A stretch of 41,977 bases of DNA from JTS-RE9 sp964649195 (lineage in GTDB: Bacteria; Planctomycetota; Phycisphaerae; Phycisphaerales; Phycisphaeraceae): positions 1-41,977 of the forward strand of contig CAZYPK010000028.1 of assembly GCA_964649195.1 (NCBI GenBank), in the 5' to 3' direction. The notes beneath the pieces are model-generated. The model made no database searches, had not been told where the DNA came from, and was given only the letters and a program-made list of their open reading frames with translations. This document shows positions 35,986 to 41,977 of the stretch, piece by piece. Made by a program: the position numbers and the translations under genes. How positions within the stretch are numbered: the stretch's first letter is position 1; each line of letters opens with the position of its first letter.

Positions 35986-36195
35986 CGCTTGACTGGGGGT
36001 CAAGAGGTCGGGAGTTCAAATCTCCCCACCCCGATTGCAANNNNNNNNNNNNNNNNNNNNNNNNNNNNNNNNNNNNNNNNNNNNNNNNNNNNNNNNNNNN
36101 NNNNNNNNNNNNNNNNNNNNNNNNNNNNNNNNNNNNNNNNCGTAGGGCGCGCGTAGCGGCCAGATGCGCGGCTCGTGTGAGAGTGGCCCGACGTA
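35986..36195 (+). repeat. Right attachment-site direct repeat (attR) with scaffold gap
   Basis: Copy of 22279-22480: 35986-36040 holds the tRNA-Pro 3' part without the 5' half, and 36141-36195 the distal 55 bases. The inner part is replaced by Ns. Beyond 36195 the sequence departs from the left copy and is host DNA. Confidence 0.85.
36041..36140. other. Assembly gap (100 Ns)
   Basis: Exactly 100 Ns, the common placeholder for a scaffold join of unknown size. By comparison with the left repeat copy, about 92 bases are expected. Confidence 0.95.
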
Positions 36196-36350
36196 TTGCT
36201 CTTCTTCCGTCTCTGCTGTCTTTCTGGTTGTCGTCGCTCGCCAGTTGTTTTGTCGCCGGCTGTTGCCGGTACGCCGTGCCATTGAATCGCTTGCTGTATT
36301 CGAGCGAGGGGAGCATCTTCTTCTGCCGCGTATCCACAGCACATTGATGA

Positions 36351-36389
36351 CCGTCGCGCGATCGGCGCTGTTCATCCATCGCGCGACGG
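36351..36389. repeat. 12-bp inverted repeat
   Basis: CCGTCGCGCGAT (36351-36362) and ATCGCGCGACGG (36378-36389) form a perfect stem with a 15-base loop. It lies in 36196-36453, which otherwise shows no gene; frames entering the N gap there are not credible. Confidence 0.6.
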
Positions 36390-36408
36390 ACATCCCTTCA
36401 GGCTGTTC

Positions 36409-36436
36409 GCGTCCGCGACTCGTTGAGTCGCGGCTC
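36409..36436. repeat. Palindromic repeat family, copy E
   Basis: CCGCGACTC-GTT-GAGTCGCGG (36413-36433), nearly identical to copy D with flanks. It lies 18 bases past the end of the next minus-strand gene and may terminate it. A small TCCCGGACTCGGGA hairpin follows. Confidence 0.7.
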
Positions 36437-36453
36437 TTATCCCGGACTCGGGA

Positions 36454-37314
36454 TCACCCAAACTCCGCCAGGCAATCCGCGGCGTCGGCCAGCAACATGC
36501 CGGCCAGTGGCGTGATGGAGCCGCCGGCGTGGGTGGTCGCATCGTGCAACTGTTGATCGGCGAAGCTGTGTGTTTTGCCGGACCAGAGAAAGGCGAAGAG
36601 CGCCCAGGGCTGGTTCGTCGCATTGTCAGGCTGCGTGTTTTCCAGGTGGAATAGCGCGATTTCCTCCACCCGCTTCGCCCATGACTGATTGCGGCGCAGC
36701 AGCGCGAGACGGGCCAGCCCATGCAGCCCCGCCAGTTCGCCGTAGGTCCAGCCGTCGAGCGATTCATCGGATGACATGCGATGCAATGCGCCATCCTCAG
36801 CCGGGTTCGCAACGATGGCGGCGACGAGGGAATCGGTCATCTCCAGATCGATGTCCCGGCTCAGCAACGTCGCCTGTTGCGCCAATCCCAGGGCCTGCCA
36901 GAGCACGAGCGGGACCAGCGCATCAGGCGGCGGGGCATCGGCGAAATGCTCCGCGCAGCGCAGCGGCTCCACCAGCAAGGGGATGATCTCTTCGCATCGG
37001 CTCCAAACCGAGGGCGAAATCGTTTCGTACCGCCGGCCGAATGCCGCAAGGCAAAGATGAATCGCCAGCGGGTGGTAATACGGCCTGCTGTGTCCCGCCC
37101 AATCGACCAGCGATCCTGTCGCGGCAATGTCACGCATCGCCTGCACCAGCGGCTCGTGTTGGGAAGCATCATCACGCAGGAGCAGATTCGCCGCGGGCAG
37201 CGCGGCGGCCAGCGAGTTTGCCGGCGATGCGGTGGCGCCCTGCCGCAACCCTTGTGAAGCAAGCTGCGACACCATCGCGCGGTATCGGATAAACTGCGAA
37301 TCTTTCACGGCCAT
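36454..37314 (-). CDS. Conserved-looking helical protein, function unknown
   Basis: A 286-aa protein I do not recognise. It is rich in Ala and Leu with regularly spaced helices (SLAAALPAANLLL, HPLAIHLCLAAFGRRY, ELAGLHGLARLALLRRN) and a late GGSITPLAGMLLADAADCL; the pattern suggests an alpha-helical repeat or toroid. No signal peptide or clear membrane span. A start at 37344 would overlap the ATG of the divergent Rieske gene, so 37314 (MAVKDSQFI) is preferred, though no strong ribosome site is seen. Palindrome copy E follows the stop. Codon use is like the host genes. Confidence 0.6.
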   Translation of the reverse strand: MAVKDSQFIRYRAMVSQLASQGLRQGATASPANSLAAALPAANLLLRDDASQHEPLVQAMRDIAATGSLVDWAGHSRPYYHPLAIHLCLAAFGRRYETISPSVWSRCEEIIPLLVEPLRCAEHFADAPPPDALVPLVLWQALGLAQQATLLSRDIDLEMTDSLVAAIVANPAEDGALHRMSSDESLDGWTYGELAGLHGLARLALLRRNQSWAKRVEEIALFHLENTQPDNATNQPWALFAFLWSGKTHSFADQQLHDATTHAGGSITPLAGMLLADAADCLAEFG

Positions 37315-37342
37315 GCCAACATCGTAGAGGTTCGGAACCATC

Positions 37343-37666
37343 ATGGGAAAATGGATCGAAGCAGGCGACGTTCAAGAGTTTCCAGCGGAGAGCAAATCCT
37401 GCGTGGAAGTCAGCGGTTTTTCACTGGTCATCTGTCATGTGAAGGGCGCCCTTCATGCCGCGGCCAACATCTGTCCCCATGCCGGGCTGCCGCTGGGCGA
37501 TGGCGACATGACCGGCACGCTGCTCACCTGCCCCTACCACGGCTACACGTATGACATGACCACCGGCCGGAACTTTGATGATCCCCACGATGCTTTGCTG
37601 ATCATGTTCCCCATCCGCGTGCAGGATGGCCGCGTCGAGGTGAACCTGCCTTTGGCTGATGAATGA
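37343..37666 (+). CDS. Small Rieske [2Fe-2S] ferredoxin
   Basis: A 107-aa single-domain Rieske protein. The cluster ligands are CPHAGLPLGDG and CPYHGYTYD, the Cys-x-His...Cys-x2-His pattern, here with a 16-residue gap. No export signal, so it is a cytosolic electron carrier, like the ferredoxin components of ring-hydroxylating dioxygenases or the small subunit NirD of nitrite reductase. No oxygenase or reductase gene is next to it. It starts head to head with the unknown gene on the other strand, leaving almost no room for two promoters. Confidence 0.88.
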   Translation: MGKWIEAGDVQEFPAESKSCVEVSGFSLVICHVKGALHAAANICPHAGLPLGDGDMTGTLLTCPYHGYTYDMTTGRNFDDPHDALLIMFPIRVQDGRVEVNLPLADE

Positions 37667-37699
37667 TGTTTCACTGACACCCCTTTTGACCAACCCCCC

Positions 37700-39115
37700 A
37701 TGCCCACACCACTCCATTATCTCGAACGCGACAGCGACAACGCCATCGACCGGCTCACCGAACTGCTGTCGATTCCCAGCGTGAGCACCGATCATCATTA
37801 CAAGGAGGATGTCGATCGCGGGGCGCAGTGGATCGCCGACCAGCTTCGTGAAGTCGGGCTGGAGGTTCAGGTGCATGACACGGGCGGCCACCCTGCCGTC
37901 GTCGGTCGCACGGATGAGGGTGATGTGATCAATCCCGGCGGGCCGCGGGTGATGTTTTACGGTCACTACGATGTGCAGCCGCCCGATCCGCTGGAGAAGT
38001 GGGACTCGCCGCCGTTCGAACCGGTGATCCGCGATGGCGCGATCGTGGCCCGCGGCGCCAGCGATGACAAGGGGCAGGTGATGTGTTTCATCGAGGCGTT
38101 GCGGGCCTGGCGCAAGGGTTCGATTCAGCGGAAGTTTCCCGCGCCCATCACGGTGCTGATCGAAGGCGAGGAGGAATGCGGCTCGGTTCATCTTCAGCCG
38201 TTCATTGAGAAGCAGCGCGAACTGCTCAAGTGCGATGTGGTGCTCATCAGCGACACGACGATGTGGGAGAGTGCGGCCGGCGCCGTGCCTGCGATCACCT
38301 ACGGCCTGCGCGGGCTGCTCTACTTCGACATCCAACTGCACGGCCCGTCGCGCGATCTGCATTCGGGGGTCTATGGCGGCACGCTGGCCAACCCCTGCAC
38401 GATTCTCACGCGAATCCTCGGCCATCTTTTCGATGAGCATCACCGCGTGGTCGTTCCCGGATACTACGATGACGTCATCATGCCAGGCGAGCTTGAGCTG
38501 AGGCAGTGGTCCGATCTTGACTTTGATGCGACGGAGTTTCTCGGCGCCGTCGGCGTGCAGCAACCCTATGGCGAGGAGGGATATTCCACCCTCGAACGCC
38601 GGTGGTCGCGGCCGGCCTGCGACATCAACGGCATCTACGGCGGCTACATGAAGGAGGGCGCCAAGACCGTCATCCCCACCTTCGCCGGCGCCAAGGTCAG
38701 CTTCCGCCTCGCCGCGAATCAGGACCCGAAAAAAATCGCCGAGGCGTTCACGCATTGGCTCCACCGCCAACCCACGCACGGCCTGCGCTGGCAGATCAGC
38801 CAGCACGGCTCGGCGGCGCCCGTCGCGGTCGCCACCGATTCACCTTTCATCGCCGCCGCCAGAAGGGCCATCGTGACAGGCAGCGGCCGCGAACCGGTGC
38901 TGGTGCGCGAAGGGGCGACCATCCCCGTCGTCGCTGATTTCAAACGCATCCTCGGCGTGGACAGCCTGCTCATCGGCTTTGGCCGCAACGATGACCGCAT
39001 CCATTCGCCCAACGAAAAGTTCGACCTGGCCAACTTCGCCCTGGGCTGCAAAACCCACGCGGCGCTGCTGGGCGAACTGGGAAATGTGAAAGCGGGGGCG
39101 GAGGTCGGAGGGTAG
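37700..39115 (+). CDS. M20-family metallopeptidase (dipeptidase)
   Basis: A 471-aa zinc peptidase of family M20 (dipeptidase/succinyl-diaminopimelate desuccinylase-like). Metal ligands and catalytic residues are visible: FYGHYDVQP (His89), GASDDKGQ (bridging Asp), EGEEECGS (catalytic and metal Glu). The dimerisation domain follows (RDLHSGVYGG) and the last metal His is in NDRIHSPNEKFDL. Pattern and length fit cytosolic dipeptidases of the CNDP/PepV-like branch. It starts 34 bases after the Rieske gene on the same strand. Confidence 0.9.
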   Translation: MPTPLHYLERDSDNAIDRLTELLSIPSVSTDHHYKEDVDRGAQWIADQLREVGLEVQVHDTGGHPAVVGRTDEGDVINPGGPRVMFYGHYDVQPPDPLEKWDSPPFEPVIRDGAIVARGASDDKGQVMCFIEALRAWRKGSIQRKFPAPITVLIEGEEECGSVHLQPFIEKQRELLKCDVVLISDTTMWESAAGAVPAITYGLRGLLYFDIQLHGPSRDLHSGVYGGTLANPCTILTRILGHLFDEHHRVVVPGYYDDVIMPGELELRQWSDLDFDATEFLGAVGVQQPYGEEGYSTLERRWSRPACDINGIYGGYMKEGAKTVIPTFAGAKVSFRLAANQDPKKIAEAFTHWLHRQPTHGLRWQISQHGSAAPVAVATDSPFIAAARRAIVTGSGREPVLVREGATIPVVADFKRILGVDSLLIGFGRNDDRIHSPNEKFDLANFALGCKTHAALLGELGNVKAGAEVGG

Positions 39116-39350
39116 AACCTGAGTTTCGGATAACTCACCGCAAAAAACAGCCACCAGCCGGGAAGCCTGAGTTCGGGATCAGAGCCGTGCAACGGCGAAT
39201 CGTCTCGGCCCCGAAGCGGCGGCATGTCGTAGCCGTCAGTTGATCGAGCAACTCCCACGGGCGGATTCCGCGTGCGAGCAGATTCCGAGGGACGCACGAG
39301 GCTCGATGACCATTTTCAACGCACGCACCGCTCGTCCGCTGCTGCGGTGG
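39116..39350. other. Gene-free stretch with repeat remnants
   Basis: No convincing gene. CCTGAGTTCGGGATC (39165-39179) is an inverted copy of a motif beside palindrome copy D (20591-20605). A minus-strand frame over 39135-39371 overlaps the neighbouring ORF and is not called. CACCGC...GCGGTG near 39328-39352 can form a hairpin just past the ORF stop. Confidence 0.5.
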
Positions 39351-39351
39351 G

Positions 39352-39687
39352 TTAGGTGGCGAGTTCTGCATTGAGAGACAGGTAGCGAATCAGGGCCTGC
39401 ACCCGCTCGATCTCAATCCGACACAGTTCGACTCCAATAGCAGCCTGTCGCTCTTCGATTTCGGCCAACTCGATTGCAGCGAACTGATCCGGGAGCAATT
39501 GGCGGGCCTGGGCCTCGCGAATCGTCTCGTTACGTCCTTCAAGCTGTCCATCAGCGATGCAATTTGCGCGCGCTTTCTGAAACTCTGCCCGCCTCCGCAG
39601 CAGGCGCTCGTGGGACTGCCAGTGATCGAACCTCGCTTTGGACAGTTTCTGGTACGCCTCGGATATTACAGCTTCGGTGAGTGCCAT
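39352..39687 (-). CDS. Small coiled-coil protein in a possible integron cassette
   Basis: A 111-aa charged, helical protein (LRRRAEFQKARANCIADGQLEGRN in two pieces; IELAEIEERQAAIGVELCRI), resembling small phage/plasmid coiled-coil proteins with a 'GQ..GRN...R.AQ' core. Function unknown. The start has GGAG six bases upstream. It begins 14 bases after a GTTAGGC box on the same strand and its stop TAA is inside ACCTAAC, an R''-type attC box; both are hallmarks of integron gene cassettes, which carry one short gene packed between sites. A second complete attC after the stop was not found. Confidence 0.6.
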   Translation of the reverse strand: MALTEAVISEAYQKLSKARFDHWQSHERLLRRRAEFQKARANCIADGQLEGRNETIREAQARQLLPDQFAAIELAEIEERQAAIGVELCRIEIERVQALIRYLSLNAELAT

Positions 39688-39700
39688 CAGATACTCCGCC

Positions 39701-39808
39701 GCCTAACGGATTGGCGTTCGGTGGCAAGCCGCGAGCGGAACGGGGCGCTCGAACCACGGCTCAACCATTATCGTTCGCGTGCTCGTCAACTGCAACGCCT
39801 GGTTAGAC
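39701..39808 (-). repeat. attC-like integron recombination site
   Basis: On the minus strand, R'' GTCTAAC (39808-39802) and R' GTTAGGC (39707-39701) pair fully with one G-T wobble. Inside them GGCGTTG and CGAACGCC pair with an extra unpaired G, as in L boxes. Spacers are 2 and 5 bases, total 108 bases, within the usual attC size. The next minus-strand ORF starts right after R'. No integrase of the IntI type is in the window. Confidence 0.55.
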
Positions 39809-39845
39809 TTGGTTGGGTCACTTTCCAGATTGACCCGAATTCAAT

Positions 39846-39946
39846 GCGCCTGGTGGGACTCGAACCCACAACCAGCCCCTTATCCGGGGCGTGCCTTGCG
39901 GCGACGGGATATAAATCCGCTGCTCTGCCAATTGAGCTACAGGCGC
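39846..39946 (-). tRNA. Atypical 101-nt tRNA gene, best anticodon UAU (Ile)
   Basis: Acceptor GCGCCTG / CAGGCGC, D stem GCTC / GAGC with loop AATTGGCA, T stem GTGGG / CCCAC with loop TTCGAGT, and discriminator A are all standard. The best anticodon arm is GCGGA-TTTATAT-CCCGT (one A-C mismatch, one G-T), giving anticodon TAT after T33. The 34-nt variable region is unlike class I or II tRNAs: it can form two hairpins, GCC-GCAA-GGC and GCCCC-GGATAA-GGGGC. Identity is uncertain; an insertion-bearing pseudo-tRNA is possible. Confidence 0.65.
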
Positions 39947-40078
39947 GAAGCAGACTCAACGGGCTATGAGAAACGGATTCATGGGCATCCTCGGATCGGC
40001 AACCTGATTGGCGCATCCTATCTCCAATCCATGCCTGACTCAAGAATTTTTATTTCGTTGGGATTGTGTGTTGGGACT

Positions 40079-40143
40079 TCCGAATAACCCTCGATGTACG
40101 TTGCTACGCCGCAAGCGGCTTGGACGTGTGAGGTTATTCAGGA
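40079..40143. repeat. Dispersed palindromic element, copy 2
   Basis: Shorter relative of 65-140: left end TTCCGAATAACC, right end GGTTATTCAGGA (40132-40143), shared core TTGCTACGCCGCAAGCGGCT. It lies in the gene-free 39947-40244. After it come purine-rich GGGCGGAGG repeats and a CAGAAATCCCAGATTTGAG motif, with no gene. Confidence 0.55.
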
Positions 40144-40244
40144 ATCTCTGTTCTTCAACAAAACTCAGGTTTAGAGGGCGGAGGGCGGAGGTTAGAGATC
40201 AGAAATCCCAGATTTGAGATCGATCACCATGATTGTTCCGACCT

Positions 40245-41045
40245 TCACTTCATTAGCTCGCGCAGGGCCTGTCCGATGTCCGGCTGGCGCATCAGGTGTT
40301 CGCCCACGAGGATGCGATGCACCCCGGCCTCGCGGAGGCGGTGTACCTGGGCGGCGGTGCGGATGCCTGATTCGCTGACCACGATGTCCAGATTCTCGAT
40401 CATGTCCAGCATGCGCAGCGTGTGGCTGATGTCGGTGGTCATCGAGCGCAGGTCGCGGTTGTTGATGCCCAGCAGCGTGTAGCTGGGGTGCGGGAAGCCG
40501 ATGTGATGGCGAATCTGAAGCAGGCTCTCGATGTCATGCACTTCCACGAGCGTCGTCAGCCGCAGTTCGGTGGCGAGGATGAGCAGGTCCAGCAGTTCCG
40601 CTTCGCCCAGGCACTCGGCAATCAGCAGGATCGCATCGGCGCCGGCGGCGCGGGCTTCGTACACCTGATAGGCGTCGATGATGAAATCCTTGCGCAGCAC
40701 CGGAATCGCCACGGCCTGCTTGATCCGCGTCAGATAGGCCAGCGATCCCTGAAAGTATTTCTCATCGGTCAGGCAGGAGATGGCGGCGGCGCCGTTGGCT
40801 TCATAAATCTTCGCAATGGCCACCGGATCGAAGTCCGCCCGGATCAGGCCCGCGGATGGGCTGGCCTTTTTCACTTCGGCGATGACGCGAAGTTCATCCC
40901 TGGGGTGGGTCAGCGCCCGAAAAAAGTTGCGCGGCTCCGGCACAGCCAGCGCCGCCTCCTTGAGCTGCTCCACGGGGCGAAGGGCGATGGCCCGGGCGAC
41001 TTCCTGCCGTTTGTGCGCGACGATTTCTGCGAGAATATCCTTCAT
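40245..41045 (-). CDS. trpC: Indole-3-glycerol phosphate synthase
   Basis: A 266-aa (beta/alpha)8 enzyme that closes the indole ring in tryptophan synthesis, converting carboxyphenylamino-deoxyribulose phosphate to indole-3-glycerol phosphate. The family signatures are present: ILAEIVAHKRQEVA, VIAEVKKASPSAGLIR (catalytic Lys), SCLTDEKYFQGS, IPVLRKDFIID (catalytic Lys), LLIAECL, LVEVHD, LGINNRDL and VSESGI. Length is normal and it is not fused to TrpF. No other trp gene is adjacent. Cytosolic. Confidence 0.95.
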   Translation of the reverse strand: MKDILAEIVAHKRQEVARAIALRPVEQLKEAALAVPEPRNFFRALTHPRDELRVIAEVKKASPSAGLIRADFDPVAIAKIYEANGAAAISCLTDEKYFQGSLAYLTRIKQAVAIPVLRKDFIIDAYQVYEARAAGADAILLIAECLGEAELLDLLILATELRLTTLVEVHDIESLLQIRHHIGFPHPSYTLLGINNRDLRSMTTDISHTLRMLDMIENLDIVVSESGIRTAAQVHRLREAGVHRILVGEHLMRQPDIGQALRELMK

Positions 41046-41159
41046 GGCAAATCCCGGCCTTCAGCATAACGCTTTTGCTCAAGCATCGCGCAAGACGGTG
41101 GGCCGGTCCGCAGAGCCGTTTCATTCTCGGCATCCATTCTGTCGGAAGTTCCAAATGAC

Positions 41160-41300
41160 AAATCTCAAACTTCAAACAAGCTCCAAAAAACAAAAGAACA
41201 AAAAATGCCATCAAATAAAATCCGGTTTCTGATCGGTTTTGCCTGGTTTGGTTCGCTTTCGAGTTTGTTTGAGATTTGGATTTTGGGATTTGGAGCTTTG
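41160..41300. repeat. AT-rich inverted repeat
   Basis: CAAATCTCAAAC...CAAACAAGCTCCAAA (41159-41189) and GTTTGTTTGAGATTTGG...GGATTTGGAGCTTT (41262-41299) are imperfect inverse copies. The composition is much lower in GC than the genes around. A related CCCAGATTTGAGATC is at 40208-40222. Probably an intergenic dispersed repeat. Confidence 0.5.
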
Positions 41301-41309
41301 GCTTCCGTC

Positions 41310-41430
41310 GGGTGGCTGGGGCTGAGTCCGTGAAGCCCCGGCCCCCGGCCCGGATGCACGAAGCAAGGTGGCGCAACTGAAAGTCGATGGTCGCCTGGCC
41401 GGGGCTTCGCGGACTCAGCCCCAGCCACCC
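41310..41430. repeat. Large 34-bp inverted repeat element
   Basis: Arms 41310-41343 and 41397-41430 are reverse complements with one wobble position, enclosing a 53-base loop. Arm ends read GGGTGGCTGGGGCTGAG and CTCAGCCCCAGCCACCC. No ORF. It could be a MITE-like element or the gene of a long hairpin RNA; it also lies downstream of the partial pseudopilin gene on the minus strand. Confidence 0.75.
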
Positions 41431-41484
41431 CAAACTTCTCAAACCCCGACCCCGGGGGCTCTGCGTTCCGCATGATGGCATGGT

Positions 41485-41977
41485 TCACCGCCCGGCCATG
41501 AGCCTGGCGATGAGCTGATCGAACAGGACGAAATTCGCGTTGGCCAGGCCGGACGGATCCGAGCGGATATCCTCCCGGACGGCGGGGCTGTTGACATACA
41601 CCGTTGAGGTGTCACCCGCCATCACGTTCCATCCCGGATCCAGTTGGTGTGCAATGGAGGCCTCGCCCTCGATGCTGTCGAAGGCCAGCGCCACTCGTGA
41701 AGTCATCTCGCGGTATTGATTGTATTTCCGATTGCGGTTGGAGCCGCTGATCGTCATCGGGTTGTAGTAGTAGGAGATGCGAACGCCGTTGGCGCAGCCT
41801 GCGCAGGTCACATCGGAGGGAAACTTCGGATTGGCGTGGCTCGCGTAGGTGAAGCTCGGATTCGTCTGTGAAGGACAGAAATAAGCCGGGCCTTCGATGA
41901 TGTAATTGAACTTGAAAAGCTGCCCCAGATTCCAGTACCGCGTATCCCCCGGCTCACGGAACCAGCGGGGCCAGTGG
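41485..41977 (-). CDS. Pseudopilin-like protein, 3' part (runs off the window)
   Basis: The frame is open to the window edge, giving at least 163 residues of a C-terminal part. Segments such as YIIEGPAYFCPSQTNPSFTY and VRISYYYNPMT, and the late WNVMAGDTSTVYVNSP before a helical end, match the C-terminal part of planctomycete prepilin-type proteins, where a conserved 'F.CPs' precedes a 'sYyyN' strand. The N-terminal methylation motif would lie beyond the window. The gene at 19657-20337 is of the same broad class. Confidence 0.6.
   Translation of the reverse strand, partial: HWPRWFREPGDTRYWNLGQLFKFNYIIEGPAYFCPSQTNPSFTYASHANPKFPSDVTCAGCANGVRISYYYNPMTISGSNRNRKYNQYREMTSRVALAFDSIEGEASIAHQLDPGWNVMAGDTSTVYVNSPAVREDIRSDPSGLANANFVLFDQLIARLMAGR

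Larger units (their letters stand above)
22279..36195. mobile_element. Deleted T7-like prophage in tRNA-Pro
   Basis: The element is bounded by direct repeats derived from tRNA-Pro, has an integrase remnant next to the intact tRNA, and carries the right-hand half of a T7-type late region in canonical order (gp12 C-terminus, 14, 15, 16, 17, 18, 19) plus lipase and lipoprotein genes. Everything between the integrase N-terminus and the middle of gp12 is missing: RNA polymerase, replication genes, portal, scaffold, capsid, gp11. With about 13.7 kb left and no capsid it cannot form virions by itself. Genes from gp14 to the lipase are open and tightly packed. Whether the missing part was deleted or lost in assembly is open. 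Confidence 0.85.

Noticed and set aside
35593..36156. Frames running through the N gap
   Set aside because: They depend on unknown bases and on repeat DNA; no similarity to any protein family seen.
22279..36195. Idea that the phage remnant is a domesticated tail (tailocin) or gene transfer agent
   Set aside because: The nozzle gene is truncated and there is no portal, capsid or gp11, so no particle can be assembled from what is here.
39135..39371. A 78-residue minus-strand frame
   Set aside because: Overlaps the end of the 111-aa ORF, has no ribosome site, and its content looks like repeat DNA read through.

Overview
The window looks like chromosomal DNA of a planctomycete, most likely class Phycisphaerae or a relative, from a draft or metagenome assembly (a run of exactly 100 Ns at 36041-36140 marks a scaffold join). 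Pointers to this lineage are a Tat-exported DUF1501 protein, a secreted ThuA-domain protein, a secreted isochorismatase-like hydrolase, prepilin-type pseudopilins, a membrane protein with paired CxxC zinc ribbons, and high GC throughout. The assignment is inference; no rRNA or marker set is present.

Host left arm (1-22252). Mostly short unlinked genes on both strands: secreted hydrolase, small PepSY-like protein, ThuA protein; a tandem pair of exported trypsin/PDZ proteins whose second member has lost its catalytic His and Ser and carries its PDZ inside the protease fold; a class V aminotransferase; DUF1501 and PhoD phosphatase genes; a clan GH-A glycosidase; class I fructose-bisphosphate aldolase; an isolated NuoI-like ferredoxin; a HAD phosphatase; a FIST sensor protein; an LptD-like outer-membrane protein; a zinc-ribbon membrane protein; a pseudopilin; and threonine synthase. 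Several gaps hold palindromic or dispersed repeats.

Prophage (about 22279-36195). A tRNA-Pro(GGG) gene is the integration site. Its 3' half plus downstream DNA is repeated as a direct repeat at the far end. Inside are the C-terminal part of a tyrosine recombinase (minus strand) fused at about 22880 to the C-terminal part of a T7 gp12-like tail tubular protein, then in exact T7 late order: gp14-, gp15- and gp16-like internal virion proteins, a gp17-like tail fibre, small terminase (gp18) and large terminase (gp19), followed by a class 3 lipase, a lipoprotein, and an AT-richer repeat-bearing segment. Early genes, portal, scaffold, capsid, gp11 and the gp12 N-terminus are absent. The simplest reading is a temperate T7-like (Autographiviridae-like) prophage with one large internal deletion, recent because the remaining genes are open. 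The gp16-like protein contains a segment resembling a phage PBECR-type nuclease domain.

Host right arm (36196-41977). An unrecognised protein diverges from a small Rieske protein and an M20 peptidase. Next comes a possible integron gene cassette (a 111-aa ORF bracketed by attC-like boxes), a 101-nt tRNA-like gene with an unusual variable region, trpC, a long hairpin element, and the end of a pseudopilin-like gene cut by the window edge.

Most interesting points: the internally deleted T7-like prophage with its lipase and nuclease domain; the PDZ-inserted pseudoprotease; the attC-like site with its ORF; the odd tRNA; and a dispersed palindrome family with compensatory stem changes.
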